From positions 1,922,001 through 1,986,000 of the forward strand of contig NC_086373.1 in the NCBI RefSeq assembly GCF_036588685.1: a DNA stretch of 64,000 bases, written 5' to 3'. A program made the translations under genes and the position numbers. Position 1 is the stretch's first letter; every line of letters begins with the position of its first letter. This document shows, piece by piece, positions 33,724 to 44,560 of the stretch. Below the pieces are notes generated by a model. The model saw only the letters and a program-made list of their open reading frames with translations. It was not told the origin of the DNA and searched no databases. The stretch is from Mytilus trossulus (taxonomy: Eukaryota; Mollusca; Bivalvia; Mytilida; Mytilidae).

Positions 33724-36093
33724 CTAGAGGCTCTCAAGAGCCTGTATCGCTCACCTGATTCTACTTGGGTTTTTGAAATCATATAAAAAAATATAAAATT
33801 TGGCTAAAAGTGACAACACAACCTCATTTATAAGAAAAGGAACATGTTTAATTTCATTCAAAAGTCCCCCACTGGCGGCCATCTTGGATGACGGATCGGC
33901 TACAAAGTAACAACACTTGGTCAGCACCTCATAAGGAACATTCATGCCATGTTTGGTTTTATTCCATTCAGTGGTTCTCTAAAAGAAGTCATTTGTATGC
34001 ATTTCCCATAGGGTCCTATGTTAAACTAAGTTCCCTGCTGGCGGCCATCTTGGATGATGGATCAGCTACAAAGTAACAACACTTGGTCAGCACCTCATAA
34101 GGAACATTCATGCAATGTTTGGTTTTATTCCATTCAGTGGTTCTCTAAAAGAAGTCATTTGTATGCATTTCCTTATAGGGTCCTATGTTAAACTAAGTCC
34201 CCCGCTGGCGGCAATCTTGGATAATGGATCGGCTACAAAGTAACAACACTTGGTCAGCACCACATTAGGAACATTCATGCCATGTTTGATTTCATTCCAT
34301 TCAGTGGTTCTCTAAAAGAAGTCATTTGTATGCATTTCCCATAGGGTCCTATGTTAAACTAAGTCCCACGCTGGCGGCCATCTTGGATGATGGATCAGCT
34401 ACAAAGTAACAACACTTGGTCAGCACCACATAAGGAACATTCATGCCATGTTTGGTTTCATTCCATTCAGTGGTTCACTAGAAGAAGTGATTTGTATGCA
34501 TTTCCAATAGGGTCCTATGTTAAACTAAGTCCCCCGCTGGCTGCCTTCTTGGATAATGGATCAGCTACAAAGTAACAACACTTGGTCAGCACTCCATAAG
34601 GAACATTCATGCTATGTTTGGTTTCATTCCATTTAGTGGTTCTCTAGAAGAAGTCATTTGTATGCATTTCCCATAGGGTCCTATGTTAAACTAAGTCCCC
34701 CGCTGGCGGCCATCTTGGATGATGGATCGGCTAAAAAGTAACAACACTTGGTCAGCATCCCATAAGGAACATTCATGCTATGTTTGGTTTTATTCCATTC
34801 AGTGGTTCTCTAAAAGAAGTCATTTGTATGCATTTCCCATAGGGTCCTATGTTAAACTAAGTCCCCGGCTGGCGGCTATCTTGGATGATGGATCAGCAAC
34901 AAAGTAACAACACTTGGTCAGCACCTCATAAGGAACATTCATGCCATGTTTGGTTTCATTCCATTCAGTGGTTCTCTAAAAGAAGTCATTTGTATGCATT
35001 TCCCATAGGGTCCTATGTTAAACTAAGTCCCCCGCTGGCGGCCATCTTGGATGATGGATCGGCTACAAAGTAACAACACTTGGTCAGCACCCCATAAGGA
35101 ACATTCATGCTATGTTTGGTTTTATTCCATTCAGTGGTTCTCTAAAAGAAGTCATTTGTATGCATTTCCCATAGGGTCCTGTGTTAAACTAAGTCCCCTG
35201 CTGGCGGCCATCTTTGATGATGGATCGGCTACAAAGTAACAACACTTGGTCAGCACCACATAAGGAACATTCATGCCATGTTTGGTTTCATTCCATTCAG
35301 TGGTTCACTAAAAGAAGTCATTTGTATGCATTTCCAATAGGGTGCTATGTTAAACTAAGTCCCCGCTGGTGGCCATCTTGGATAATGGATCGGCTACAAA
35401 GTAACAACACTTGGTCAGCACTCCATAAGGAATGAATATTCATGCTATGTTTGGTTTCATTCCATTTAGTGGTTCTCTAGAAGAAGTCATTTGTATGCAT
35501 TTCCCATAGGGTCCTATGTTAAACTAAGTCCCCCGCTGGCGGCCATCTTGGATGATGGATCGGCTACAAAGTAACAACACTTGGTCAGCACCCCATTAGG
35601 ATAATTCATGCTATGTTTGGTTTTATTCCATTCAGTGGTTCTCTAAAAGAAGTCATTTGTATGCATTTCCCATAGGGTCCTATGTTAAACTAAGTCCCCG
35701 GCTGGCGGCCATCTTGGATGATGGATCGGCAACAAAGTAACAACACTTGGTCAGCACCTCATAAGGAACATTCATGCCATGTTTGGTTTCATTCCATTCA
35801 ATGGTTCTCTAAAAGAAGTCATTTGTATGCATTTCCCATAGTGTCCTATGTTAAACTAAGTCCCCCGCTGGCGGCCATCTTGGATGATGGATCGGCTACA
35901 AAGTAACAACACTTGGTCAGCACCTCATAAGGAACATTCATGCCATGTTTGGTTCCATTCCATTCAGTGGTTCTCTAGAAGAAGTTCAAAATGTAAATTG
36001 TTAACGACGACGACGACGGACGACGACGACGACGGACGACGGACGCCAAGTGGTGAGAAAAGCTCACTTGGCCCTTCGGGCCAGGTGAGCTAA
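33724..36093 (+). mobile_element. satellite-cored element with Helitron/Helentron-like ends
   Basis: The left end carries a near-palindrome, AGGCTCTCAAGAGCCT (33728-33743), followed by gctcacctg (33749-33757). The right end carries a (GAC)n tract, the hairpin GGCCCTTCGGGCC (36070-36082), caggtgagc (36082-36090, the inverse of the left subterminal motif), and terminal CTAA. Between them lies an array of about 166-bp units. Subterminal inverted repeats, a 3' hairpin close to CTRR and tandem-repeat cores are known features of non-autonomous Helentrons. The assignment is inference from structure; no Rep/helicase is present. Confidence 0.55.
33865..35990 (+). repeat. 166-bp satellite array, about 13 units
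   Basis: Unit landmarks are tggcggccatcttggatgat, acaacacttggtcagcacc, then ttccattcagtggttctct and tcctatgttaaactaagtcc. Unit starts recur every 163-170 bp from about 33866 to 35861. The first, partly recognisable unit at 33800-33865 is much more diverged than the rest. The 62-codon frames in most units are not genes; they are the same phase of each repeat read from ATGATGGATC. Confidence 0.92.
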
Positions 36094-36469
36094 AAATAAC
36101 AGTTAATGTGGCAGGGTACTTGAACATCCCAACCACAAAATGAACAGCTCTGAGATTACTCGCAATAACTGACAGCTAGTACAAAACCAATATAAACAAA
36201 TAATGCATCGTAGACTAAATTATCAGTCAGTTCACATCCAACATCCAATGGATTATGTTTAAAAAGAAGTCAAAAGTCGGAGACAAACATGACCTCATGC
36301 AATGCCAAAATAAACTTATCATTGATACCAGGGTGGAAATTTTGTATTTGCACCAGACGACCGTTTCGTCTACAAATGACTCATTGGGGATTCACTGATG
36401 AGTTTTTTAAGACGCACACGCAGTATCAGCAGTATGATAAAATAAAAATCATGAAGTACAATATATATA
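36094..36469. other. short non-coding stretch with a degenerate mussel repeat
   Basis: At about 36325-36400, 'caccagacgaccgtttcgtc' and the following 'aaatgactcattgg' mark a decayed 'gtttcgtctac' family copy next to the CDC25 copy B block. Nothing else is recognised. Confidence 0.5.
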
Positions 36470-36480
36470 TATCGGTAATC

Positions 36481-36486
36481 TTTAAT
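36481..36486 (-). terminator. candidate polyadenylation signal of CDC25 copy B
   Basis: Minus strand ATTAAA, in the same relative position as in copy A. Confidence 0.3.
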
Positions 36487-36618
36487 ATATCACTAATACG
36501 GTAATTATAACAATAACAATAAAATACAATTTGTATAAAACAAAGCACTGAATTACTGTTTATATCACAGATATCTATGAGCACTAACAAAATTCTAAAC
36601 TTATGAAATATAGTAGTT

Positions 36619-37494
36619 CTAAAATCTCATTGATCTTTTGGCATATCTTCGTTTCTCGCCAGCTGTCCATGACTTTGATTTGACTCGGAAATGGCGCAAG
36701 TCTTCTGAGTGGTCGGAATGAAGCATTGGTCGATAGCTCACTGGATCACAGAGATCTGCTTGTTCAGTGAAGAATGCCTTGTAACCACTACCCAGTAAAT
36801 AAATTTCTGGAAAGTTCAGTGATGGATAGTTTTCTTTGTTGAGTTCCCGGTCTTTGCTTCTGAGAAATCGTAACATTTTAGGACCTCTTTCTGACGAAAA
36901 CTCACAGTGGAAGATGATGATCTGTTTATCTTTGATCGGTTCTTGAAGCAGAGTTAAAATGGTCTCGTGCAAATACATATTTTCTGCTTCTCTGACATGT
37001 CCGCCTTCAAACTCATACGGGTATCGGCAGTCGATGATCTTGTAGTCACTGATAACGTCATCGTATTCTCCGTTAACAACATCAGCAAGAGTCTGTGGAG
37101 TGATGCTTCTCAAGTCAGAATGCTTTCCAGTGATAGTTGGTAAAATATGACATCTACTACCGTCGGCAATGAAGTCGTCGTTCTCCTCAAGTTTGTTTAC
37201 CACAGCTTTTATATCGGTACAAACCTTTGGTCTTTTGGAACATGTTGAGTAGCCATCTTCTGTACGCTGTCTCTTGGCAGATTTTTTCAAGCTTGGTGTA
37301 AAAGTAACATGATCGTCCATACCAAGACCAGAATCCTCGTCATCATCAAGAAACAGACTCCGTTTGATGTTTGGGGTCATCACAGACATAAGGTCATCGG
37401 TCTTTACTGGTGTAGCATCAAAACGCAGTGAAGACATACATGCTGGAATTACATCAAAGTCACAATCTGTGTCGAATAATCTTCTTGAAAGCAT
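36619..37494 (-). CDS. cdc25: CDC25-like M-phase inducer phosphatase, intronless copy B
   Basis: A 291-residue paralogue of the 19649-20518 gene. I count about 31 substitutions over 289 shared positions, with the changes concentrated outside the core. The active site HCEFSSERGP (Cys197, Arg203), the IIDCRYPYEFEGGHV strand-loop and the basic tail SWTAGEKRRYAKRSM are kept. The product should therefore be an active CDK-activating phosphatase if expressed. It ends RF after KRSM, where copy A stops. The N-terminal differences (for example S19C, P49L, D81G, N82Y) lie in the presumed regulatory part. Like copy A, it has no introns. Conservation of the frame in both copies argues against simple pseudogenes. 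Confidence 0.9.
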   Translation of the reverse strand: MLSRRLFDTDCDFDVIPACMSSLRFDATPVKTDDLMSVMTPNIKRSLFLDDDEDSGLGMDDHVTFTPSLKKSAKRQRTEDGYSTCSKRPKVCTDIKAVVNKLEENDDFIADGSRCHILPTITGKHSDLRSITPQTLADVVNGEYDDVISDYKIIDCRYPYEFEGGHVREAENMYLHETILTLLQEPIKDKQIIIFHCEFSSERGPKMLRFLRSKDRELNKENYPSLNFPEIYLLGSGYKAFFTEQADLCDPVSYRPMLHSDHSEDLRHFRVKSKSWTAGEKRRYAKRSMRF

Positions 37495-37565
37495 GTTTGT
37501 TGTTGAACTCTGAAGTATTACGAATTAAATGTTCAATGTGTATGTTTGAAATATTATGCATTTTC

Positions 37566-37575
37566 ATATTTATAT
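37566..37575 (-). promoter_or_regulatory. candidate TATA-like element of CDC25 copy B
   Basis: Minus strand ATATAAATAT, 72-81 bp upstream of the ATG, aligned with the same block upstream of copy A. Confidence 0.3.
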
Positions 37576-37870
37576 TTTTTGAATTGACAATAAGTGATAT
37601 TTGTCTCTAATTGGGAATCGTACTCATCTCATTACTCAAGCAATGTTCAACTCGAGGTCGAACTTCCAAAGCTTTCGTTAATTATTTAATTAATGGCCAA
37701 TCAATTCCTGTGATTGAATTCGTTAGATCAAAAAGGATTTCAAACAATTTCTTTGGGATTTAAGGTTAAAAAGGTGATTACAATCATGACATAAAGTAAA
37801 AAGTGCACAGTAGTAGGATAAGTGTTCACATAATTATTATACTACAAAACGATACAAATTAAATCTAAAG

Positions 37871-38529
37871 AGAGGGTTGGGGAATAAACAAAAATGTTAA
37901 TAATGCATAATTTTGATAATTCGAAACGAAAACAAAATAATCCAGTTTAGTTGTCACAAATTTTACTTTTTGTCTCTCATAATTCTTTTAAGAATGGCAT
38001 TAATATATATTTATGTTTTTATGATATTGTGTAAATATTGTATTGTGTATATTAATGGTGAGACGTTAATAAACTATCTATCTATCTATCTGTCAAAAAT
38101 GATAGACTATGTACAAATTGTAATACTACCTCTATTGAAGATGAATACCACTTTTTACTAAAAATGTCCAAAATATAGTCAGATTCGAGAAAATTATATA
38201 AAAAAGTATTGTAGGAGTATTTGTTATCTGTCAAAAATTTTAATGAATTTAATAACTTTAAGGTATATTTTTTAAATCAGCAGATAACTTAGAAATAAAT
38301 TGCATTATATAATATATTTTTAGACCTTATCAAGATGAAATAACTTTTTGTAGTTTAAGAATTGGTTTTCATCTGTTATCTTTAGATACAGGTAGATTTG
38401 GCTTGAAATGGTAAGACAGGAATGGTACTGTGTACTGTGTAATTATCGAAAGATTTAAAGCTGTACAAATTGTAAAAGAGCCTTTCTTAAACCTTACTGC
38501 GAAACCGAGTTAATGTTTTCAAATTCAGC
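37871..38529. other. non-coding stretch between CDC25 copy B and the LINE
   Basis: AT-rich. A short (CTAT)n run lies at about 38078-38095. No gene is seen. Confidence 0.5.
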
Positions 38530-38620
38530 AGATTATTTAATTTAATTTGTTTTTAATTTAAAGAACATTATTAAGAAAGCTACATGTTTTACAAAAATTG
38601 CTAAAGCAATCCTTTTAGAT

Positions 38621-39022
38621 TTGATTTTAATGAATCACGACTGTGATTTTAAAAAGATATGTAATTTTGGCACTGGAATTAGTGATGTGCGCAACTTTAT
38701 ATCTGTGCAGTTAAATTGTGATTTACCTAAAATTTTACCAAAAAAGAAGATACGCAGAAGCTTTAAGAATTTTGATGCTTCAAATTTTTTAAATGATTTA
38801 GAAAATCAGCATTTTGATATATCTGAATTTGATAATGTAAATACAGCATATGATAATTTTAGCAAAAGTTTCATTGAGGTAGCTGACAAACACGCACCTT
38901 TTAAGGAAAGGAAAAATTTTCCTAATCAAGTACCTTATATGAATGCAGAGCTTAAAAGTGCCATTTATAAGAAAAAAATGTTGTATAATAAATTTCAAAA
39001 ATTCAGTGGTAGTAAGAACTGA
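38621..39022 (+). pseudogene. LINE endonuclease C-terminus and linker, ends at a premature stop
   Basis: The first ATG in the frame is not its true start: the same frame is open upstream from about 38530. It carries ISDVRNFISVQL near the end of the endonuclease-like domain. The TGA at 39020-39022 interrupts ...GSKN*KIYRRQRNYVTK, which reads on in the same frame, so this is one point mutation. Confidence 0.8.
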
Positions 39023-39136
39023 AAGATATATAGGCGGCAACGCAACTATGTTACAAAACTAAAAAATAAATCCATTAACCAATATTTTGTAGAGAGGTGT
39101 GCTGGAGGCCCGAAGTCGAAAGATTTCTGGACAACA

Positions 39137-40216
39137 GTGAAACCTTTTCTTACAAATAAGGGAAATGTACACCAAAAGGAAACTGTTTTAATTACAAAAC
39201 AGGAGGAGGTGTGTGAGATACTTAATGATTATTTTGTAAATGTTGCAAAGAATATAGGAAGCAGTCAAATAAAGGTTAATGATGATCACCCGAGTATTTT
39301 GGCCATTAAAGATAATATTCCTGGTCTTGATCAAAACAATTTTACCTTTTCTCCTATTGATCAAGACTTTGTTGAGAAACGTATACGTAAAATTAATGTT
39401 AAAAAAGCCACTGATATAGATGGCATCTCACCTAAATTACTGCATTTTGCTAAACCTGCTATTGTAAAACCCCTTACTGATATTGTTAATTTGTCATTAT
39501 CATCATCGACCTTCCCTGACCATCTTAAGGAAGCCGAAGTTGCACCTATTCACGAAAAATATAGTGTTTTAGAAAAAGGAAATTATAGACCGGTAAGTGT
39601 ATTACCGGCTATTTCTAAAATTTTTGAAAATGCCATAGAAGTACAATTAGTACAGTACTTTGATAAAATCTTCAGTCCTATTTTGGCAGCTTTTAGATCT
39701 GGTTTTGGATGTCAGTCAACTTTATTAAGAGTGATTGAAGATTGGAAATTAGTCCTAGATCAAAATAAATACCTTGCAGCTATCCTTATGGACTTGTCAA
39801 AAGCATTTGACTGTCTCCCCCATGACTTACTGCTACTGAAACTAAAAGCTTATGGTCTATCCAAATCCTCACTTGATATGTTATATAGTTATTTAACAAA
39901 AAGAAAACAATGTGTGAAAGTAAACCAAAATTTAAGTGGTATGCTTGACATATTTAAAGGGATACCACAAGGTTCTATCCTTGGACCCATCCTATTTAAT
40001 ATTTTTATAAACGATTTGTTCTTTTTTGTAAAAAAATGTTCTTTATATAACTATGCTGATGACAATACTTTGTCAAAGTCTGGAAATTCCTTACAAGATG
40101 TAATTTCTGCTCTTGAGGAAGACAGCAATTATTTAATTCAGTGGTTTTCTTCAAATAAAATGCAGGTCAACCCAGAGAAATTTCAAGCTTTCTCTCTTGG
40201 CAAAAAAAACACATGA
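39137..40216 (+). pseudogene. LINE reverse transcriptase domain (open but cut from its ends)
   Basis: The 359-codon piece holds almost all RT motifs: GNYRPVSVLPAISKIFE, AAFRSGFGCQSTL, AILMDLSKAFDCLPHDLL, GIPQGSILGPILFNIFIND and the catalytic YADDNTL. It is in frame with the upstream piece apart from the single stop at 39020-39022, and ends by frameshift after LGKKNT. The domain itself looks intact, but the element's ORF is broken on both sides. Confidence 0.85.
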
Positions 40217-41277
40217 TAAAAAGATTGTGTTTGACTTAAATGGTATTTCTATATCATGTGAGGATGAGGTGAAACTTCTTGGAGTTACGATTGATTTTAA
40301 ATTAAACTTTAATTTACACATTTCAAATATTTGTAAAAAGGCTGCAAGGCAATTAAATGTTTTGAAATGAATTGGGAAACATCTAAACAAACTGAGTAAG
40401 CTTACAATTTACTACTCTTTTATTATGTCTAATTTTAGTTACTGCCCTTTGACTTGGCATATCTGTTGGGAACAAATACCAGAAAAATAGAAAAAATACA
40501 AGAACGAGCGCTTCGATTTATTTATGAAGACCATCTGAGCTCATACGAAACACTCCTACAGATTTCGAACCTTCCATCATTAAAAACTCGTAGAATGCGC
40601 TCAATTGCCTTGGAGACCTTTAAAATAATTAATAAAAAATGTCCTTTATTTATTCAAGATTTAGTTGTAATAAAAAACAATTGATATAATTTCAGGTATG
40701 TAAACACTGCTGAGGTACCTAGACCTAGAACCTCCAGTTATGGTAAAAGATCTTTTAGATTTGAGGCAGCACAAGTATGGAACTCACTTCCTAATGAGGC
40801 TAGACTCATGACTTCTTTTGACCAGTTTAGGAATTACATAAATTCCTGGTGTGGGTGTCAAAAATGCTTCTGCAGTTCATGTCGTTTCCACCTAGTGCTG
40901 TCTCAAAGCTGAAATTTCTTTCTTTTTAAAATGGCCTTTTGCTCTGCTTTTTATGCATTTTTTTTTAATATATCTGCCATTAAATGCTAGTGATTATTTT
41001 TATTTATTTATTGTTTGTATGCTTTTAGTTTGTTATATTTTATGATCTTCAAGTGATTTGCTGATTCCCCCGTTTCAATGCACATAGAGGCGCTTGCCAC
41101 ATGAGCTTTGACTCTGGAGGCTCACAAATCAAATAGAAGTTTGCTTTCATTATATTGCATGTTTTATTTGGTAGTATTTGCAGGATGCTGCATGCTTTTT
41201 TATTTGATGGTTAAAGAGCTCACCAGTGCTCATGTTTTCTCTGTTATAATGTATATATATGCCGACTCTAAATAAAA

Positions 41278-41312
<35 letters not shown>

Positions 41313-41313
<1 letters not shown>

Positions 41314-43308
41314 TTTGGTTAAAAATATTAGTGAAATAAAAACTTTGTGTAAATAAATCAATATATAACTTATACAGAAGTATGTCCAGTTTGATCATCA
41401 ATTCCTCGTCTTATTGTGTTCGTTTAGTACAAATTTGGCTTGTACAAAATCTGTACGTTTTTATATGCAAAAACATATTTCTGTGTACCAATAACTTAGA
41501 TTTATAAGAAATATTGAATCTCTTGAATCTTGAATGAGATGAAAAACTATTAATCATCAAAAGACTTCTGTATTCTGATAGACATGTTATCATTACATAT
41601 ACTATGTGTTGCAACCACTGCGTATAGGCTCCTGACTTCGGGCAGACACATACAAAATGCGGAGACTTGTTTGTGGACGTAACTTTGAACAATGGTATCA
41701 CAACAAAATATGAACAATAAAACTGTAAATTATCCAGTTGCCAATGTCTTACCTCAATAGATTCCCATTGGTAAGCATAAACACAACAAACATAAAACAA
41801 TAGACACAATTTTGGACTAATCGCAGTTACTGAAAGTAAATAGAAAGGTACATAGAACATCGATAAATTCCTGTTGGTTTTTCTTAAAACAAATCCTGTT
41901 TAAATGCAGTGTTTTATGAAAATAGATAGTGTACGTCCCCCTAACCGTTAATTGTGAGAGAAAAAACGTCAAAATCAGTCGTCTAAAAGAAAGAATACAT
42001 TTTATCGTTATGTACCAAAAATTACTGTTAACATAATTTGGCAAGAATCTTTATCATTATTTGTCACGAAGTGACCCCAATTACGACCTTAATAAAAGGG
42101 CTGATAAAAGAGATTTCCATACGGAAAGTGGTAGGACAAATTTAATATCTGCTAAATTTATTTCGAAAAAAAAATTACATGTTGATGCATTTATCCGTAA
42201 GAAATTGAGTGTTGACAGATTTTTATAAATTATGTCATTCTAAAAGTATTTATTTTAAAGCACTTAAAATAAGACATGCACAAAAAGTCATTCCAAAAAA
42301 AGAAAGGAAATATGCACGTTTTGTTATGTTATTACAACCATGCGACAGATTTCGAAAAAAAATTACGCACAAATTGAAGTTTCTGCAAGAAATAAAATCT
42401 TACATCTCTAACAGAAAAAATGTTTAAACTGTGAAAATTAATGGTATTAAAAATCTTTGAAATCAGTCAAACAATCTGTTTGTACTCAAATCGTGCACAC
42501 TTGCGCAATGTCGTAATCAAGACGAGCTCGAGAAAAATGCCAAAAGCGACGAAAACAGGAGAAACTGTTAAGTTATTATGTGATGGGGAGGATAGGGTAA
42601 TGCAACATGGGAATGCCTTGGGCAGGAACCGGGGTACGAAGTGGAGAAAAAGTAGCGATATTCTGGGAAATATTTTTTACTGAGTATGGAAGTTGGAATC
42701 GGGGACCCCCTGTTCCCCTTTATATGTCGACATTCGAGTGTCTGTAATCATTTACTAAAAATAGAACATCATGAATTAAAATTACAATGATAACCATAAA
42801 TTAAATAACTGTAAACTAGTTCTACATGTTTATTATAAATGCAGTCGTCTCCCTTTCCTTGCTAAACACGATTAACCGGTATGTTAACATTGGTATCGTA
42901 CGAATATTACATCGCATTACTTCTAGCATCAGTGTTTCAGACGAAGAAGAAGAACATGTCGTTATATGGATTTGGTGGTAAGGAAGACTGGCCGGTGTTT
43001 TTTAGTCTTTTAGTTAAGAGTGATTTGAAATAGTTTCTATGACATAATGACAGATAATAACTGTGCATCTTCAGGGTTTTTTTTCAATTATAGGATATGC
43101 CGGTCGGAAGCAAATTTATTTTTTATTCTGTGTACGATTTATCCTAATGTTGTACTGATGTATATATACATATTTATCTTGATTTCTTCCGAGTCGAGTG
43201 GCAGTATGGTCAAAGCCCGGGAGGGGATGTCTGTTTCAGTGGCGATTCTTGATGTATCGTTAGATATACTGAACGCGGACGCCTTAGGCAGCTATCAATT
43301 GATTTTCG
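41313..43308. other. non-coding stretch after the LINE
   Basis: A mussel repeat fragment (ggctcctgacttcgggcaga) lies at about 41626. Scattered short frames up to 150 codons have no motif I recognise. No gene is called. Confidence 0.5.
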
Positions 43309-43329
43309 GGGGGGGGGGGGGGGGGGGGA
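43309..43329 (+). repeat. poly-G tract
   Basis: About 20 consecutive G. It sits at the edge of the 43310-43565 dispersed repeat, is prone to slippage, and could support G-quadruplex formation. Confidence 0.8.
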
Positions 43330-43565
43330 GGGGTTGGCTATGGGTTTTTTTTTTGGAAAAAAAGTTTGTTTCCAGTTATTGGATAAAAAAATATTTTTTT
43401 GATTCTGAGAAAAAACAATTGTTTTACCCTCAGCTGCCACTATATGAAATGCTTAAATTGAAAGAAAAAAATGTTTTCGACGTTTCGCGAAAAAAATAGA
43501 TTGTTTTGTCTAGAAAAAAAGCCATAGTCCCCCCCTCCCCGCCGTAAATCAAATGGTTGCTGCCT
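43310..43565 (-). repeat. dispersed repeat (copy B), inverted partner of 14115-14360
   Basis: Shares ctcagctgccactata, the gtttcgcgaaaaaaat segment and the C-rich terminal stretch with copy A in inverse orientation, with the same T-rich and A-rich borders. Confidence 0.5.
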
Positions 43566-44560
43566 TACAAAATACACCCTTTTCCCAGTGGAAGTCCAAA
43601 TTCAGTATACTCGTACACACATTCCAACTTACATCCTTTTCAATGTGGTAGTCAAAATTCAGTTTACTCTGACTCTTTCCACATTCCTCTTCCTCCCAGC
43701 GGTAGTCTTAATTCAGTATACTCTGACACTTTCGAACATTCCCCCTTTTCCCAGTTGCAGTGTTAATTCAGTATACTCGGGCACTTTTTAATATTCCCCC
43801 TTTTCTCAGTGGAAGTCTATATCCAGTATACTCGCACACTTTCCAACATTCACCCTTTTCCCAGTGAAGTCTAAATTCAGTATACTTGGGCACTTTTCAA
43901 CATTCCCCTTTCTCCCATTGGTAGTCTAAATTCAGTATACTCTGACACTTTTCAACCAGGGCCGTAGCGTAATGGAGGCAAATGCCTCACTTTTGAAACG
44001 ACGACCAAACTTTCAACTTACACCTTTTTCCCAGTGTAGTCTAAATTCAGTATACCTGGGCACCTTTCAACATTCACCTTTTTCCCAGTGGTAGTCTAAA
44101 TTCAGTATACTCGTGCACTTTCCAACTTACACCCTTTTCCCAGTGATAGTCTAAATTCAGTATACTCGTACACTTTCCAACTTACACCCTTTTCCCAGTG
44201 ATAGTCTAAATTCAGTATACTCGTACACTTTCCAACATTCCCCGTTTTCCCAGTGGAAGTCTAAATTTAGTATTCTCGTACACTTTCCAACTTATACACT
44301 TTTCCCAGTGGTAGTCTAAATTCAGTATACTCTGACACTTTTCATCATTCTCCCTTTTCCCATTGGCAGTCTAAATTCAGTATACTCGTACACTTTCCAA
44401 CATGCCCCCTTTTCCCAGTGGAAGTCTAAATTTAGTATTCTCGTACACTTTCCAACTTACACCCTTTTCCCAGTGGTAGTCTAAATTCAGTATACTCTGA
44501 CACTTTCCAACATTCACCTTTCTCCCAGTTGCAGTTTAAATTCAATATCCACCCTTTTTG
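43566..44560. repeat. 55-56 bp minisatellite, about 17 copies
   Basis: Unit cactttccaacttacaccct, then tttcccagtggtagtctaaa, then ttcagtatactcgta. Copies differ at a few sites. One break occurs at about 43957-44010, where cagggccgtagcgtaatgg and flanking bases interrupt the periodicity. Confidence 0.9.

Larger units (their letters stand above)
36470..37870 (-). repeat. duplicated block containing CDC25 copy B
   Basis: Homologous to 19470-20890 from the polyA-signal region through the coding frame to about 375 bp upstream. Upstream blocks such as tctctaattgggaatcgtac are almost unchanged, so a regulatory region was duplicated with the gene. Confidence 0.8.
38530..41312 (+). mobile_element. 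non-LTR retrotransposon (CR1/Jockey-like), copy 2, 5'-truncated and broken
   Basis: The fragment starts in the C-terminal part of the endonuclease region (FNLKNIIKKATCFTK, LLDLILMN, then FGTGISDVRNFISVQL). The linker and full reverse transcriptase follow, then the C-terminal domain (FRFEAAQVWNSLPNEAR, INSWCGCQKC). The 3'UTR ends atgccgactctaaataaaa, followed by an (ACTT)n tail at 41281-41312. Lesions visible by eye are a TGA at 39020-39022, a frameshift in an A-run near 40203-40213, a stop in LNVLK*IGKHL, a second shift near 40480, and a stop after VVIKNN. The 3'UTR matches copy 1 (23870-25112) but the tails differ in sequence. Confidence 0.88.

Noticed and set aside
33888-36093. Series of 62-codon plus frames
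   Set aside because: The same frame in each 166-bp satellite unit, starting at the same ATGATGGATC; no evidence of translation.
43047-43499. 150-codon plus frame with a Gly run
   Set aside because: The Gly run is the poly-G tract and the rest is a dispersed repeat; no homology recognised.
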